The notes under the pieces: model-generated
Told to the model about the DNA's origin: nothing
What the model saw: the letters and a program-made list of their open reading frames with translations, nothing else
Database searches by the model: none
Translations under genes and position numbers: made by a program
Shown: positions 22,796 to 35,222 of the stretch, piece after piece
How the letters are laid out: every line of letters begins with the position of its first letter
How positions within the stretch are numbered: position 1 is the first letter of the stretch
From: Stratiolaelaps scimitus
Taxonomy: Eukaryota; Arthropoda; Arachnida; Mesostigmata; Laelapidae
Length of the DNA: 64,000 nt
Direction of reading: 5' to 3'
NCBI GenBank assembly: GCA_019614645.1
Contig: JABWDB010000008.1
Location: forward strand, 6,324,001-6,388,000

Positions 22796-25500
22796 GGACT
22801 CGTGCATATGCTACTACGGTCAAGTTCACGACTCGGCCATTAACGAAGCAACCTGAAGCAGGCATAAACACAAACTACTGTTGAGTGTCCTACGTACAAT
22901 GTTGCACTGTGCTGCAGCCCAAGACAACGACAAGCGCAAGGGAACCCCCTGGCATTTTGCTACATTTCGTTAGTGCGAGCGCGTCCTGGCCTGACAGCCG
23001 GTCGGTACTCCGTGCGGTGGGGTAGCACGCGGGCGGTGTCTACCTGCTCGTCACTAATAACCTCTCTCGACCGTTCTGCCCGCTTACTTGCGTTATCTGC
23101 AATTACCCTAATTAAGAATCAATATAATTAGAATTAGCGTATGCTGCCGTTATCATACTCTGCCGTACGACCAACACGACTACCACTGCCGGCTACCGCC
23201 TGTAGCAGGAGGTGCCCACGAAATCAGCGCGAAACGAAAGACGGACGCCACCTAACGGCGAATAGTCAAAAAGAAAAAAATGACGAGAAGTGTCTGGTGA
23301 CGAATTCAATACTTATGTATAGCGATTTATTGTCACATACACAAGTGCTTCACCATACACACGTTCAATGATGTGCTAGTATGCTGCGACAATCGCTTCC
23401 GTGAAAAGTTGCACCTCCATACTCCACAACGAGGAGGAAGAGAGAAAGAAAGTCGATGAGGGAAGGGATGCGACGATGAAAATAATGAAACCTAGGCGGA
23501 AATTTTGCACCACTGACGGTCGACACTATTCGTGTTTGCCCGACCTAGCACAGATTGTACTGGTCGTGAAACGAATCGTAAATCGCCTTGTTAAATCGTT
23601 CCCATATTAAATAAATACAGCGGTATTGCCGCCCTCGAATACTGTGGCGGGTGGGTAAAGAGCTGGGTTGTCCATTTTCGCTGTACAGCATTTGGTCGGT
23701 GCTGTTTTTTTTTTGATGTAGATTATTCAGAAGCCGGCAATTCTGTTTGCTTGAACGACGCGTAAAACAATACCGTGACGTGAACGCTGGGAAAACGTGA
23801 TAAAGTCTGTAGCCAATCTATATATGTAACCGTGGCCCTTTTCGTTGTAATAGCTTTCAAATTGCTCCGCACTGCCTGCCAAAGTAAACAATGGAATAAC
23901 GTAAATAACGTGTATTTAAGCACGTATTTAGTTCAAATTTTTTTTTTTTTATCGAAATGTGTGTTTCGTGTGTCAACGAAATCAATGCATTATGTGTTCA
24001 GTTAGGCACGCCCCGGAGGATCTATCCTTAATGCAATTCTTCGCAAGCGGACGGATCTGGTTCGAGTCAAACTATATGAGTGTATGGGCATAAATCCTTC
24101 AGTGCGCAAATTTAAATAGATCCCCACTCCCGTATCAGTACACTATTCTTGGCTGACCAAGTCATTCCAACAACACTTAGCACTCCCGAGTGATTTAGAT
24201 GCAGGTTTTCGTTTTAGCTATGTAATCCAATTTTATTGCCTCGACAATTTCGGTGACTATATACTGCTCGTTCAAATCAGCAGCAGCAGCAGTGGCAGCA
24301 GCAGCAGCAACTAACTTGTTGATATATTCACACAGTTCATATGTTAATGGAGACCCTCAAGCTGCTGAGAATTGCGTCTTGTTGCTGGAGGGAACGCGTT
24401 CGCAGGAGCGCGATTATAAAAGTTCTAACTGTGAATACGATTACAGTGCCGACACGAGGCCGGAGGCATCCGCGTACGGCGGACTGCGCATCCAAAATGT
24501 GGGTGATACCCAGCATAAAGAAGCGTTCTCTCACCAGCTCAATGACTCGGCCGGTTGGGCGTATTCGGCTGAGCAATTTAGCCCTCGATGCAGAATGTAT
24601 ATCCTCACGGAATGATTTGTAGAATGAGCAGATTTGAAGGGGACTATGTCGGAGAGGAACATTACTACCCCATAATCCCTAGAAATCCCGCCCTACTGTA
24701 TGTTTGAATAAATTGGAATAATTTCCTTTATGTAAGAACCTTACTAAGAAACACCGGTTGATTTTACCAAATTGTTTTTTGCATAGGTCCGCAGCCATTC
24801 CGCCAACGAGCACATAATGGATGGCCATCTTCGATTGCTAACTGATGACTGGATTCTTAATTGTTGGACCAACCAATGTGCTATCACCTACGCGCGTACG
24901 AAGTGTTCTCACCTTCTTAGCTGATCGTCGAACGATATTCGTAGAAGAAGCAGCTACCGCTCATGTATCTCTGTATGACGACTAAAAGTAAATGTAGGTC
25001 GTCTTTCGTTTTTGCCGTTCGAAACGAAAATCGCTCATTCGGGAGATCGTGCATCCTTTGTTACTCGCGGACAAGCGACAGTTAGTGCTTGCCCCTGCCT
25101 GAGCCACGAAGCACCGCTTATCATTAGGACCACAAGCGGCTCACAGGTTGCCTCCCCGATGCGTGACAGTTCTCGTTCTGTAGGACTTCGATCTGATCCT
25201 GCACAGCCCATAGGGCGAGAGAAGACAACGACAATGCTGCTGCACTGCCGTTTATCGTGGTGGTCGTCGTCTACATCCCGGCCCGTAATGCTCTCCTCAT
25301 AGCAGAGCGGAAGTTGGAAACAAGACGCAGACAAAGCACAAGCTTTGTCAGATGAAGATATCTGCGCTACAACCGCGCAACAGCAGCTGGCGCTCGCATT
25401 TTACTGCGGACTATCACGCGAAACGGCCTTCAACTTGAGGCAGGAACAAATCTTATTCACCCTGTAGCTTGAGTCAGAAGAGCACAAGAGATGCAGCTGT
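22796..25500. other. Mostly spacer, no firm gene
   Basis: A (CAG)n-like run at 24281-24310 lies inside a 120-codon plus frame (24253-24615) with no splice support. 25012-25334 is open on both strands. Otherwise AT-rich and closed. Confidence 0.4.
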
Positions 25501-25522
25501 AATCTAGACGAAAGCTAGGCTT

Positions 25523-25957
25523 TCATGACCAAGGGGAACTTCGCCTGTTGTTGTACAACAGGCAGTTGCCAAAGCACAGAACCATTCGGCGATTATGTCT
25601 AGTGAAAAGTAGAAATGCAGGCAACGAAGAAAGACGCTGTTCGTTTGCAATGGTTCGTGTGTTACACGTCCCAAGGCCAGGGACTTGCACTCCGTTTTTT
25701 TTTGTTCGACAACAGACTCTCAGCTGTTTTGTTTCTGCAGGCGTCGGTACTTCAAACTTCAAAGATCGGTCTGAGGAGGAAGCTCGATTCGAGCAATTGG
25801 AGAGTTTAGACCAGAAGTAGACGTTATTTTTCGTTTTTGCCAGGCCATCGCTCGTGTGGGCTATGCGCTTGGCTACGAGACACAGTGGAAGCCCAATGTC
25901 CATAGGGCACCCATAATATACGAGCAAGCGACGATTTTCCAAAACTCCACTCGGCAT
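25523..25957 (-). CDS. 144-codon ATG-started ORF, unknown; may be shadow
   Basis: A minus-strand ATG at 25957 opens 144 codons ending in TGA at 25523. The product is basic and Cys/Arg-rich, and crosses an AAAAAAAA run read as Lys codons. No membrane or secretion signal stands out. It overlaps the plus-strand candidate terminal exon at 25741, so at most one of the two is right. Nothing recognised. Confidence 0.2.
   Translation of the reverse strand: MPSGVLENRRLLVYYGCPMDIGLPLCLVAKRIAHTSDGLAKTKNNVYFWSKLSNCSNRASSSDRSLKFEVPTPAETKQLRVCCRTKKNGVQVPGLGTCNTRTIANEQRLSSLPAFLLFTRHNRRMVLCFGNCLLYNNRRSSPWS
25741..25820 (+). CDS. Candidate terminal exon, charged coiled-coil-like tail
   Basis: A textbook acceptor (CAGCTGTTTTGTTTCTGCAG, ending at 25740) is followed by two bases and 25 codons to TAG at 25818-25820. 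The peptide is strongly charged, with Glu-Glu-Glu-Ala-Arg-Phe-Glu-Gln-Leu-Glu, which looks like the end of a helical or coiled-coil protein. A polyadenylation signal AATAAA lies about 645 bp downstream, near 26466. Upstream exons were not identified. Confidence 0.35.
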
Positions 25958-26024
25958 CTGTAATTAGTCACTGGCAGAAAATTGTATGCAACGGCCATGA
26001 GATCAGTAATACCTACCCTGCTAT

Positions 26025-26405
26025 TCACTCAGCGAGTTGCCCAGCGTGCCCTGCACGAGCGGGTTGACAGCTGTGAAGCCAATGGCCGGCGCCGACAGAG
26101 AATGTCAGGCAAAAATCTCTGAGTGCGACTCGAACCAGCACCCCTTTCGATTCAATCGATGTAGCGATCGCTGCATCGTTCACCCATCCGCTGGATTGAT
26201 TTCTCTCCTCGTTGTCTGACATATCCAGCCAGCTCCCTCGTTCGGATGGGGGGAGCGATTCTCTGGGAATAACTCTCCCATCAAACCCCAGGAGCGTCTC
26301 ACGAGCGTACTCGCGAACGGAGCCCCAAGCACTGGTCAACAACCGTTGACTCTCTAGCCAGACAGCAAAACGACAATCATATACACCCATGGGTAAGGAA
26401 AGCAC
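26025..26405 (-). CDS. 126-codon open frame, possible exon
   Basis: The minus-strand frame ends at TGA 26025. An internal ATG (Met-Gly-Val-Tyr) lies near its start, and a possible acceptor (GTTTTGCTGTCTGGCTAGAG) lies near 26352. The product is mixed and soluble, with an acidic Asp-Asn-Glu-Glu segment. Codon use is gene-like. No domain recognised. Confidence 0.25.
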   Translation of the reverse strand: MLSLPMGVYDCRFAVWLESQRLLTSAWGSVREYARETLLGFDGRVIPRESLPPSERGSWLDMSDNEERNQSSGWVNDAAIATSIESKGVLVRVALRDFCLTFSVGAGHWLHSCQPARAGHAGQLAE

Positions 26406-26409
26406 TGGC

Positions 26410-29400
26410 TGAATATCTTTCTTTGTTTGGTGGGATGCTGCTATCTAGGAGTCCAGATATCTTCAAATAAAATGAGATACATTTATCGTTGATGTTTATG
26501 GGGTATGGGCGTTGCGAATAACTTGAAACTCTTGCGCCTCTCGATCCCTCAGTTAATTTCAAAATATCCGTTCGTCGTCATGTGTGACAAAATCACTGCT
26601 GAGGCTACACCATGCATTTTGAAATCACAGCATGCATTTTGAAAAAATTCATCAGTAACGACCTACTATACTATTGACAGTCAGAACTTCTACTGCGGAG
26701 TGGACAAGTATCCATTTGCTTAGACGACGCAGTCCCGACATCCTTCATCGCAATTTATTTTGCGGTATCTCGGTTGAGCACGGGAGCCTGTCGCCATGTA
26801 CAGCTTCGAATCCGGCCTATGGAGCTTCATTTGTACATAATCCTAGTAGCAGAATCAACATTGTTTCCTACAGTGAGAGTGGTGGCTGTATGCATCCTAG
26901 ATTCTGGTAAATAAGAGAGCAACAATAACCCACAGGACGAAATGAAGAACCTACCTAATTCACATCAGGCCGATGCAGGCCATAAGTGACTTGAGTCGTT
27001 TGAGCCTATTGTATAGAGTCGATCGTGATCAAATTCTCCCCCTAGAAATTACTTCGGACCGCCTCTTATGGCCTGATCCAACTATGAGTTAGTGGGGCAC
27101 CTAACGCGAAATCATTTCGTTGTACAGGGTGTCTCACCGTGTTTGTAAACGACACCAGTGCCATTCTCTTGATATGCTAATGTGTATGAAGATTCTACCC
27201 TAGAACCCGATCCAACATATAAATATTTGATATGCATTAAATCGCGAAGTGAGATTTCACTTGGCACCTTTATCGTTTCGTATTTCTGTCGAAGTTAACA
27301 CGACCCGTCAATTTTCTATGCACAAAGGCAGTTCATATGTATATATATATATATATAATATATGCTCCAGCATACGCATCACTCAAAATGAGAAAAACTT
27401 CACTCACTGTCACCGTATTTCTTTATATTCTTACTACACATTACCATGTAGATACTCGTTATTACCATAGGCCTAGAAGCGGTTGTTGTGTAACAGGGTG
27501 GCTTGATCAAGTTAGTCAAAATTCGGTTCCACTCATCAATCGTGTACTAGACAAGAGTTGATCGTTGTGTTGGCCACAGCCTTCATATATAATATATATC
27601 ATCGTACGCACGGAACAGACAGTTGTACACTTTCGTTGCAAGCAAGTATAAGATAATCTCGAAAGAACTAAATTCACCACAATGGCATAGTGATGCTTAA
27701 TATGCCTCCTTATGATATACGCTCGTTGAACAGCAAAAGCGGATTGAGAAAGCCTAACGCACACAGAACCGTTCCTATAATGGCATAGCTTCAGGACATA
27801 CATTATCTAGCGGCTAAATATATATATATATATATATACTCGGTGAAAAGCGATAATCCTTTTCACCAAATGTATGTCACATAATAAACCTTCGTGGAAG
27901 CTTGAACAACTATGGACATTATACAAGCACCATGCGAAAAGTGACATATAGAAACTCACTTTTGAGTGTACGCACCTCATCAATCCAACGAAAACTCTAC
28001 GTCAAATTGCATGCGGATGTGGTCCAAAGATAAAGTAGACTTACTGCAACAATTCACGGAGCACCCTGTACGCCCGTCTTGCTGGTGCCGTGGGTGCCTT
28101 TGCGCTGGGTCGGCCTTTGAGTAATTGTCCTTGACTCACCCAGCTATTAGGGTGGTCTTAGAGCAATTTATACGGTCAAGTATAGATACACCCAGACTTG
28201 TCAGTGATATACTCGAACACCGGACCCTGCCGCTTGAAAGACTTTTGTGTACACGAGACTAAGGAAGATATGGAGGCAGAAAGAGAGAGAGAGAGAAGGA
28301 CTCGTACCTCCAGACATACATATTAGAGCGAATTGTAGTGATAAATTGAGCCCGATCCAATTGATGGGTGTTGCTGGACGCTATCGGACGAATATGGGCT
28401 CACTTGTGTTCACTTGAGCCGCATTCCTCAATGGGATATCTGCACCCATATAACGCAGCATTCACGAGCGGAGAAGCAATCCAGTGTCACGCTCTCCCCC
28501 TCGCGGCTCGTTCTGCCCGAAGGCACAATGAGGCGGTATCTGACATTCGTGTGGTAGCTTTTAAACATTCCATTGTGACGCACACTTCAAATCCTTGGTC
28601 CACTTGTTATTCAGAACGATGTTTTCTGGCTGCGAAGTTCATGAAGATTCGAACCAGTCTACCCTTAATGTGAGTCATATTGTCCCCGAGAGGAAAACTC
28701 CCCTTTTGGAAATTATTTCAGTTGGATATGATGAACGGGCTATGGCTATCGAATTTCGGCTAAGGGTCTGGCCACACCTCAGCGTCTGTAAATGTATGTT
28801 GATATTTTGGAAAAGGCAGTACTTTAGCTCTTTGCCATAACGTTGTAATGCAAGTTTGATGCGAGCATGTATATGATTATCTCGACAACCGTTGGCAATC
28901 TTTGAACTACGGCCTCGTATATGGTTGATGAATTTATTGAGATCTCCACGCCAAGCGCAACACTTTGAACAAACGTCTCTAGCAAAGCGAATTCTGTTTT
29001 CCGAGTACAGGATTCCCCTCATTCAGAGCAAAGAGGAATTCCTCAATTAATTTTTATTCTTATTTTTCAACCTAACTGGTTATTATATGGTTGATTTGAG
29101 CGGAGCAGCTAGACTTTGTTATTTGATAAAAATAGGCTATTCATTCATATTAATAAAATATTTTTTGTGAATTACAAGCACGATACCTGAGAATTTACTA
29201 TGCATCTCCATTCGCTAGCTCGCGCAGCTTTTGCAAACCCTTAATATGACTTCCGCAGGTACCGATTTTAGTGGTTGGTAGTTCTCAGTGTCCTCTTCAC
29301 TGGACCAACACAACGGAAATCCAGAGGGCGCAGGATATATTAGGAGAATATGTGGGTAGACCCCATAACTTGATCGCGTTCTCGGTCAAGAGCACCTCAA

Positions 29401-30900
29401 CAACAGTATCCTTGTTGGGATGAGCGCCGACGTGGAGAAGCCACGCACTTATTCACTTGATTTCAGCGAGGCACGTATCCAGATATTCTCCTAATTAGTT
29501 TCTAGTTAATAGTCGTTCTCCTAATTAGTTCAAGACGTACAAACAATACTGTTTCTTTCTTCGAATAGGTATTCGGCATTAATTAAAATATACGAAACAA
29601 AAGCAATTCCTATAATGGCATACATGGCTTGTCAAAAAGCAACACGTTGTTTCCTACACCTGCGTGCCTAGTTTCGTCGCTACAACTGTAGTTGGTTCTT
29701 ATGCTCACGCCACTACTCCCGCATATATCGTACTAATCTCTATATATAATGAGTTAAAATAAACATTTATTCAAACATACAATAATTAGGAATTGCTTCT
29801 AGAGATTATTGGGGGGGGGGGTTTCAGGAACCGGGGCTGAGGCCGACATTGTCCCGAGGAAGGCGATGGCATTGCCTTTGGTACCGCGGATCAGCCTATG
29901 GTACTAGTGTCTTGTTATAGAAATTTTCTATGCTCTCTCTTATTCCGGCGTGGCCAGCATTTTTACAAGTGGCTCTCTTTTAGACTCCATCAAACTGTCT
30001 ACGAATAACTCCTCTAGGCCATTACGCCCACAACGAGCCCCCTATCTCATGAGTATACATACTAACACATCCAAATGTTATCTACACACGTTACGCGGGC
30101 ACAATTTCTAGCCCTTCGTTCACCAATGAATCAAATAAAAAAGGATGGCATCGTTCAGACACTGGATAACCCTACTGTGACGGGGGACGACCTCTGAGAG
30201 GCGCCGATGAAAACCTATCTCGAAGTCGTACGTACAGAGGGACGCACGATTAGACACTTGCACATAAGGAAACTGAGTGTCGTCACTATATGAGTTCTAG
30301 CGATGGCGCAATCCGCGATGGCAGAACCTGCGCTTTTATTTTTCTCAAGGGGATTTATGAACTATTTAAGACGTGCTCTGTTTTTGCTTCAAACGGACAG
30401 TCATCTTCTTGGCATCAAGCAAACGATAGTTGTACAGGATATTTCGCAATCGGCGATGCCGAACACCGTTCGTGCTGTTTGGTCCATAAGGCACCTATAC
30501 ATATATGTATACATACGCTCTCATCCCTGTCCCGTGTTAATGGTCGTTGCCGGTAACCGTACTCGCACACAGCATGGCCGCTTGCTTGCATATGCGAACA
30601 TGTTGCTGCTCAAGTCGTGGGTGCAAGTTGCGTAGCAGCCAAGTTGGCCTATGCAGGAGTATGTATGTGCGGGTTTTCTATGTCTTACCGTTTCGGACCT
30701 TCTTCCCGGAAGTCCAAATGAAGGGTGCAGTGTACAACGACCAGCTCAACCGAACAGACCGAGGGCCGGCAGGCACTATCAAGCAGGATAGCGGTGTGGT
30801 AACTTGTTTTCCTCTTCCATCGAGGTGGACCAAACTCTGTTCGTCCGTCCGCTATCTCTAGTGAGTCTTGCGACTGACTCTCGACTCCCGCCCCTCCGCC
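26410..30900. other. AT-rich spacer with two TA tracts and short shared motifs
   Basis: (TA)n tracts at about 27339-27363 and 27818-27838. A run of eleven G at 29811-29821. A 15-bp motif TTCTCCTAATTAGTT occurs twice near 29490-29530, and a 16-bp motif TTCCTATAATGGCATA occurs at 27772 and 29607. No supported exon. Confidence 0.5.
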
Positions 30901-30984
30901 ATCCGTCGGCGCAGGTTTCATCTAGCAGATCCTCTCCTTTTCAGTGCTAAAGATGTGGGGAGCATCCACATCGTTGGCACACTA

Positions 30985-31641
30985 CTATCCTACTGACTCT
31001 CTCCTTCTTCGGTAACTTGCGGTAAGTGCAATCCACTTGCACGCAGGGCATCCGCCCGAGCCATACCCTGAACCCCTGGTCATCCTATGGATGGCGTCTG
31101 TCCCCAGCCACGGTCGGCCGTGGACGGCCCCAATGTAGCCGTCCACTACACTTATTCCGCATAGCTCTCGGCACTTAGCCGTGAGAGGAGCCGCCGCTAG
31201 TGTGAGAGAAAGCCGTACGCGTATAGGCGAGATACAGACAGAGGGAAAGATAGAGAGAGTGAAGAGGAACGATACTAGCAAGTAACTTCCTTGCTACGGC
31301 AGGCAGAACCTAAACACGCCCAGACGAAAGAACACTTACATCCCCTTTCCCGGTTCGCTTTTCTTCCTGTGTATAATACCATATGGATAGTCCGAAGCGT
31401 ATACTGAAATGCCACCCAGACTGTTGCGAACGTAGCAGACAGCGGCAGACCGGACAACGACCGACGCCAAAGCGACAGGAATCCCTCCGGGTGGCCCTCT
31501 GCATTATCCTGAAGCAAGGATACTGAAGCAATGCTGTCAGGACAAAATCACCCAGCCAGCTGAGACCAGGAGACTAGGGGCGTCACCAACTGACTGCTGG
31601 CGTTGTACAGTCAGGCACACCGTGGCACTCACCATCTCCAT
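30985..31641 (-). CDS. Three-exon gene model, 129-residue possible membrane protein
   Basis: The best complete model in the window. Exon 1 starts at an ATG at 31641 (Met-Glu-Met) and ends at 31633 before a GTGAGT donor. Exon 2 is 31508-31340, with a strong acceptor (TATCCTTGCTTCAG) and a GTAAGT donor. Exon 3 is 31196-30985, with a long pyrimidine tract (CGGCTTTCTCTCACACTAG) and a TAG stop. The introns are 124 and 143 bp and phases match at both junctions, giving exactly 130 codons including the stop. Exon 2 encodes a hydrophobic helix-like stretch (about residues 25-45). Exon 3 has Cys pairs and a basic end. An upstream in-frame stop supports the start. AATAAA on this strand lies at about 30336-30341. 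The family is unknown. A competing plus-strand open frame crosses the locus. Confidence 0.4.
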
Positions 31642-31919
31642 ACGACGGGTAGGCGGTGGGCGGCTATTCGACTCTACTCGATCAACAGTGGACGAACGGC
31701 TCCGGACCAGGACCGCAGCAGTTGTTGGTTGGTGTCACTTCGAGGGGTTGCGGAGCGGAGGAGACCCCGTTTACGTGGGGCAGCCCGATCTGCTACAGAT
31801 GGAGCCGAATCGTCTGCTGGAGAGCGGTCGGTATCGGCAGCTGCAGCATCGACTGCAACGGGACAGGGCCCGCACCGGCATCTGTTTAACTTGGGGGTGA
31901 TGGAACAACAGCGTTACAC

Positions 31920-31925
31920 TTTATT
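31920..31925 (-). promoter_or_regulatory. Polyadenylation signal AATAAA
   Basis: TTTATT on the plus strand reads AATAAA on the minus strand, 177 bp past the stop of the candidate terminal exon at 32102. It fits a short 3' UTR for that gene and ends before the next minus-strand gene model. Confidence 0.4.
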
Positions 31926-31962
31926 TCTCATCGTCTAGATCCCCTCTACCCACTCGCTCTAC

Positions 31963-31982
31963 GCTCTCTCTCTCTCTCTCTC
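31963..31982. repeat. (CT)n microsatellite
   Basis: About 20 bp of alternating CT, in the presumed 3' UTR of the minus-strand gene ending at 32102. Confidence 0.9.
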
Positions 31983-32101
31983 GCTGTCTCCGTTCGTCCT
32001 TTTCTGCTACGTGGACCGGTCGTCCTGAGAATCGAGATTCGGACCACCGTCGTAGTCGTCCACGTCGGCTTTTCCTCGTCGAAGAACTGCTGAAGCCCTC
32101 G

Positions 32102-32349
32102 CTATCCCGTCGGCTCTGCCGCGCTCTTAATTGGGTTAGATAGCGGCGCCGATGGCACTGCCCGCCTGGCTGGTGGGGAGATATCTGGCAGAGTCACTGC
32201 GAAAAGAGAGATCACTTCTTCGTAACCTACCACTGCTACAACTATACAACTTGCGGAACTGGCCGATGCCTTGAGCCGAACGGCGGCTGGTCGGTGAGGT
32301 CTAACGTTGCGGGAGCAGCGCCTCACGGTGGGTTTGGGCCTTACGTCTT
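32102..32349 (-). CDS. Candidate terminal exon, Pro/Ala/Arg-rich protein
   Basis: On the minus strand a pyrimidine-rich tract (CGTCCTTCTCTCTGTTCTTG and onward) precedes AG acceptors at 32350 and 32347. The frame continues 82 codons to TAG at 32102. Most codons end in G or C. The peptide begins Asp-Val-Arg-Pro-Lys-Pro, has a short hydrophobic stretch (Cys-Ile-Val-Val-Ala-Val-Val-Gly) and ends in a Pro/Ala-rich tail. A polyadenylation signal follows at 31920-31925. Upstream exons and function are unknown. Confidence 0.38.
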
Positions 32350-32756
32350 CTTCGGCAAAGTTCAGGGCAAGAACAGAGAGAAGGACGCTTTATTGTCTTG
32401 TGAAGACGCCCATAGAAAGGCAAGTTATCAAGCTCTCAGCGATTACTTTCGTAACATTTGCTAGCCATTAGGGAGAAGTGACGGGGAAATGGATGGAAGT
32501 TAGAGGAAATCTGTCGGATTACACAGATACAACAGCAGATCACGTATCACAAGTTACGCTGAAACTGGCGATATTTCTTCAACTAACTAACAGAAGTTTA
32601 GTCACGGGATTTACCGCTGACCTGCGTTCAGATGCTATTATTAAAAGACACGCTAGGAGAACAAGTAAATGAGGGGTGTTTAGAAGTCTATATCTAGAAT
32701 ACTGTCAACTGTGCTTGAGCAGCTCAAACAATGACTTGAATTCACGACTTAGTTTA

Positions 32757-32799
32757 TTCTTGTATATACAACTTCATATTTCTTGTATATACAACTTCA
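32757..32799. repeat. 20-bp direct repeat, spacing 23 bp
   Basis: TTCTTGTATATACAACTTCA occurs at 32757-32776 and 32780-32799. The second copy runs into a 20-bp motif (32796-32815) that also occurs at 29770-29789. Confidence 0.85.
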
Positions 32800-32819
32800 A
32801 ACATACAATAATTAGAGAA

Positions 32820-33426
32820 TTCGTCGGGGTCAGAGCTTTTTCCATAATGTAAATATTCCTCATCTTTCAAACAATGTTAAAATTTACAATATAAATGTAG
32901 GTCGAAATATCTAGAAGAAGACTTTGGAACACAGAAGGTTAAACAAGGCCTGCCATGTCTAACTGCATAATACCATAACTTACGACGCGGTCCACATGAT
33001 CTGCACTTCCAGTAGCTATTCTGCGATGCATACATAAAATGCTTGTTTTCTTCTATTTATCCTTAATATAAATCAGAGTAATTATATTTCACAGAACCTT
33101 TATTAATATAATTTGACACGACTATTGCAAGAGTCCGCCTAAAAGGTCATTGGGCAAAAAAGCTTCCCCTTTCCCGTAGCTGTAACTGTGTCACTTCTAC
33201 CTAAAGCGGTCACTTGCTACGCAATCTCAGCGTCTATCTACAGAAGCTATCTGCACACGCATATGTCTATCATGGCTGGTTTCCCAGCGTCGCCCCGCAG
33301 CAAATATACACAACTCTCCCCAACCAATCATCCACGATGTTGTGTCGTAGTCTCTCGTCGTTCCATACGCCCCAGACAGCATCCGCCCCAGCTATCCAAA
33401 ACACCTAAATGTTCTTGCACGTGGTA

Positions 33427-33467
<41 letters not shown>

Positions 33468-34950
33468 AGGGAGCTTCCCTACGTATGGAAGTGAAGCTCG
33501 AGGCGCGTGTACCGGATCGGCTTGGCACACAAACACACACGAATGCAGGTTCACACATTCTCAAATCAGCGCGGACATCCAGGCAGGCATGCAGTCAGAT
33601 AGAGACAGACTCATTGCCGCGGGTTCGCCTGCCACCAAAACGGCTGGTGGATAGGTGGATCTGCGTCATATGTTATTCTATTCGAACCCGCCTAGAGATA
33701 CGAAATCGACGCTGTAGCGTGGGTTCGTGATTCTATGTGGCCTGGGAGGGGTGCTCAATGCCTCACGCTTGGCGGCAATGTGGACTGTGGACGACGCAGT
33801 TGTATGACTACGCAAGAGTCAATGGTAGGAGGGCTGAGCATCAGGCCACGGCCCAAGCCATCTCATAGCACGACACGACTCCTCCTCCCGGGCTTCGCCC
33901 GTTGCCGTATCTCGGGAACCTCTCCCACTGGTGTCGTCATTCTCGCCCCAAGCCAAGTCTATCCCCATCTAGTCATAGCATACATCCGTAGTGTTTCTTC
34001 ACAGTCAAATCATCTCTGTCACCATCATCATCCTCACGACAAGATGATCTTCTGAAGAAGCGCGCTTATCGCACCTCATCGAAATGTGCTTTTCTAGGGT
34101 CGACTTCTCCCACTAAGTCACCTTGCTGTACCATCTTGCATCTAGCTTTAAGCGAAGGTACCTCACTGGTCCGTCAGCTTCAGTTGGTCGATTTGACTTC
34201 TGGCGATGATAGCATTTATGTATTTTGTTACATGTTCTGTAACAAAACGAACATGTCTTGCTCGGAACCTGTCCAAGTTGCACAGCTATCGGTGTCCGAA
34301 GGTGGCAACGAAGCCGGATGCGGCTGTGAACGTGCAAACCGGAGGGTCGTATGAAACGAACGGTAGAACAGTTCCGTTTGAGTGGTCGTCTTTTTCCAAG
34401 GTGACATCGATGATCGGGAGAGAATCAACGTGCTTCGCCTGTTGATTATCACCTCGAGCTGGGTGATTGAGCGTTGCATGCGGAAAACAACAAAATTAGA
34501 AGATTTAAATTAAAGCGATAACACTGAGTGGAACGAGCAGTTACCAAGCAATGAAATGATTTACTAAACGTATAAAGTATTCCAGGCAAATGAGTTGGGT
34601 GGAGGACTGTAAGTGATATTTAGATATATCTTAGGATAAGTATAGTATTTTATTATTATTATTACTACTATTATTATTATCGTTACGAACCGGCGCATTT
34701 ATATAGAATTTAGATTAATCCGATCTCTTCTCACCCCATTGGACGTATTTGTCGACATGCAACACACAATCAGCGCTATACAGCTAACCTTTATGAACAA
34801 AGTTCGCCAGACCAGCAAGCTAAATGCATATCTGCTGTGTTGCATCAAAACTCAACTCCTATTGTTACGACTATCTCTAACCGTCTAACTTACGATCATT
34901 TTTTCAGCTGCGGTACGAATGGCTAGCGACAGTGAGAGTATTCAACCACT
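32820..34950. other. Spacer with one TA tract; no firm gene
   Basis: (TA)n at 33430-33460. Frames of 70-106 codons around 33188-34055 and 34113-34479 have no consistent splice support. Confidence 0.45.
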
Positions 34951-34952
34951 CA

Positions 34953-35222
34953 TTATATCATATCATAGCCTATTCTGTCAACGTCAGAGCGGTCCACTGG
35001 CAGTCTTATAGACGAGCCAACACTATCCGCAGCACACAATGATAATACTATTATATATTGAGCAGGAGAGCGTGAGGCGGGTTCGCGATGGGATCCGGCT
35101 CTGTACAGTAACCCTGCGAGTACAGCAGGCCCGTTCTGCCCCGCCACCCTACAATATAAGGCCACCCCTATGGGATCGACCGCCAGCGTCTCGGTAAGCG
35201 CCGGCAGTGAGCTCGTTCCCAT
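34953..35222 (-). CDS. 89-codon ATG-started ORF, unknown
   Basis: A minus-strand ATG with a favourable context (CTAGATGG) at 35222 opens 89 codons ending in TAA at 34953. The first half has a strong G/C-ending codon bias (starts Met-Gly-Thr-Ser-Ser-Leu), while the second half is AT-rich, so a donor may lie between them. It has a moderately hydrophobic middle and is not recognised. It sits head to head with the plus-strand GC-rich island that follows. Confidence 0.28.
   Translation of the reverse strand: MGTSSLPALTETLAVDPIGVALYCRVAGQNGPAVLAGLLYRAGSHREPASRSPAQYIIVLSLCAADSVGSSIRLPVDRSDVDRIGYDMI

Noticed and set aside
26080..26150. TTCGA motifs resembling a tRNA T-loop (also near 24058, 33680, 63121)
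   Set aside because: The bases on either side do not pair as a T-stem, and no acceptor or anticodon stem could be found.
31436..31900. About 155-codon plus-strand open frame
   Set aside because: Codon use is good, but it lies opposite the minus-strand three-exon model, which has two frame-keeping introns. I treated it as the shadow, though the reverse is possible.
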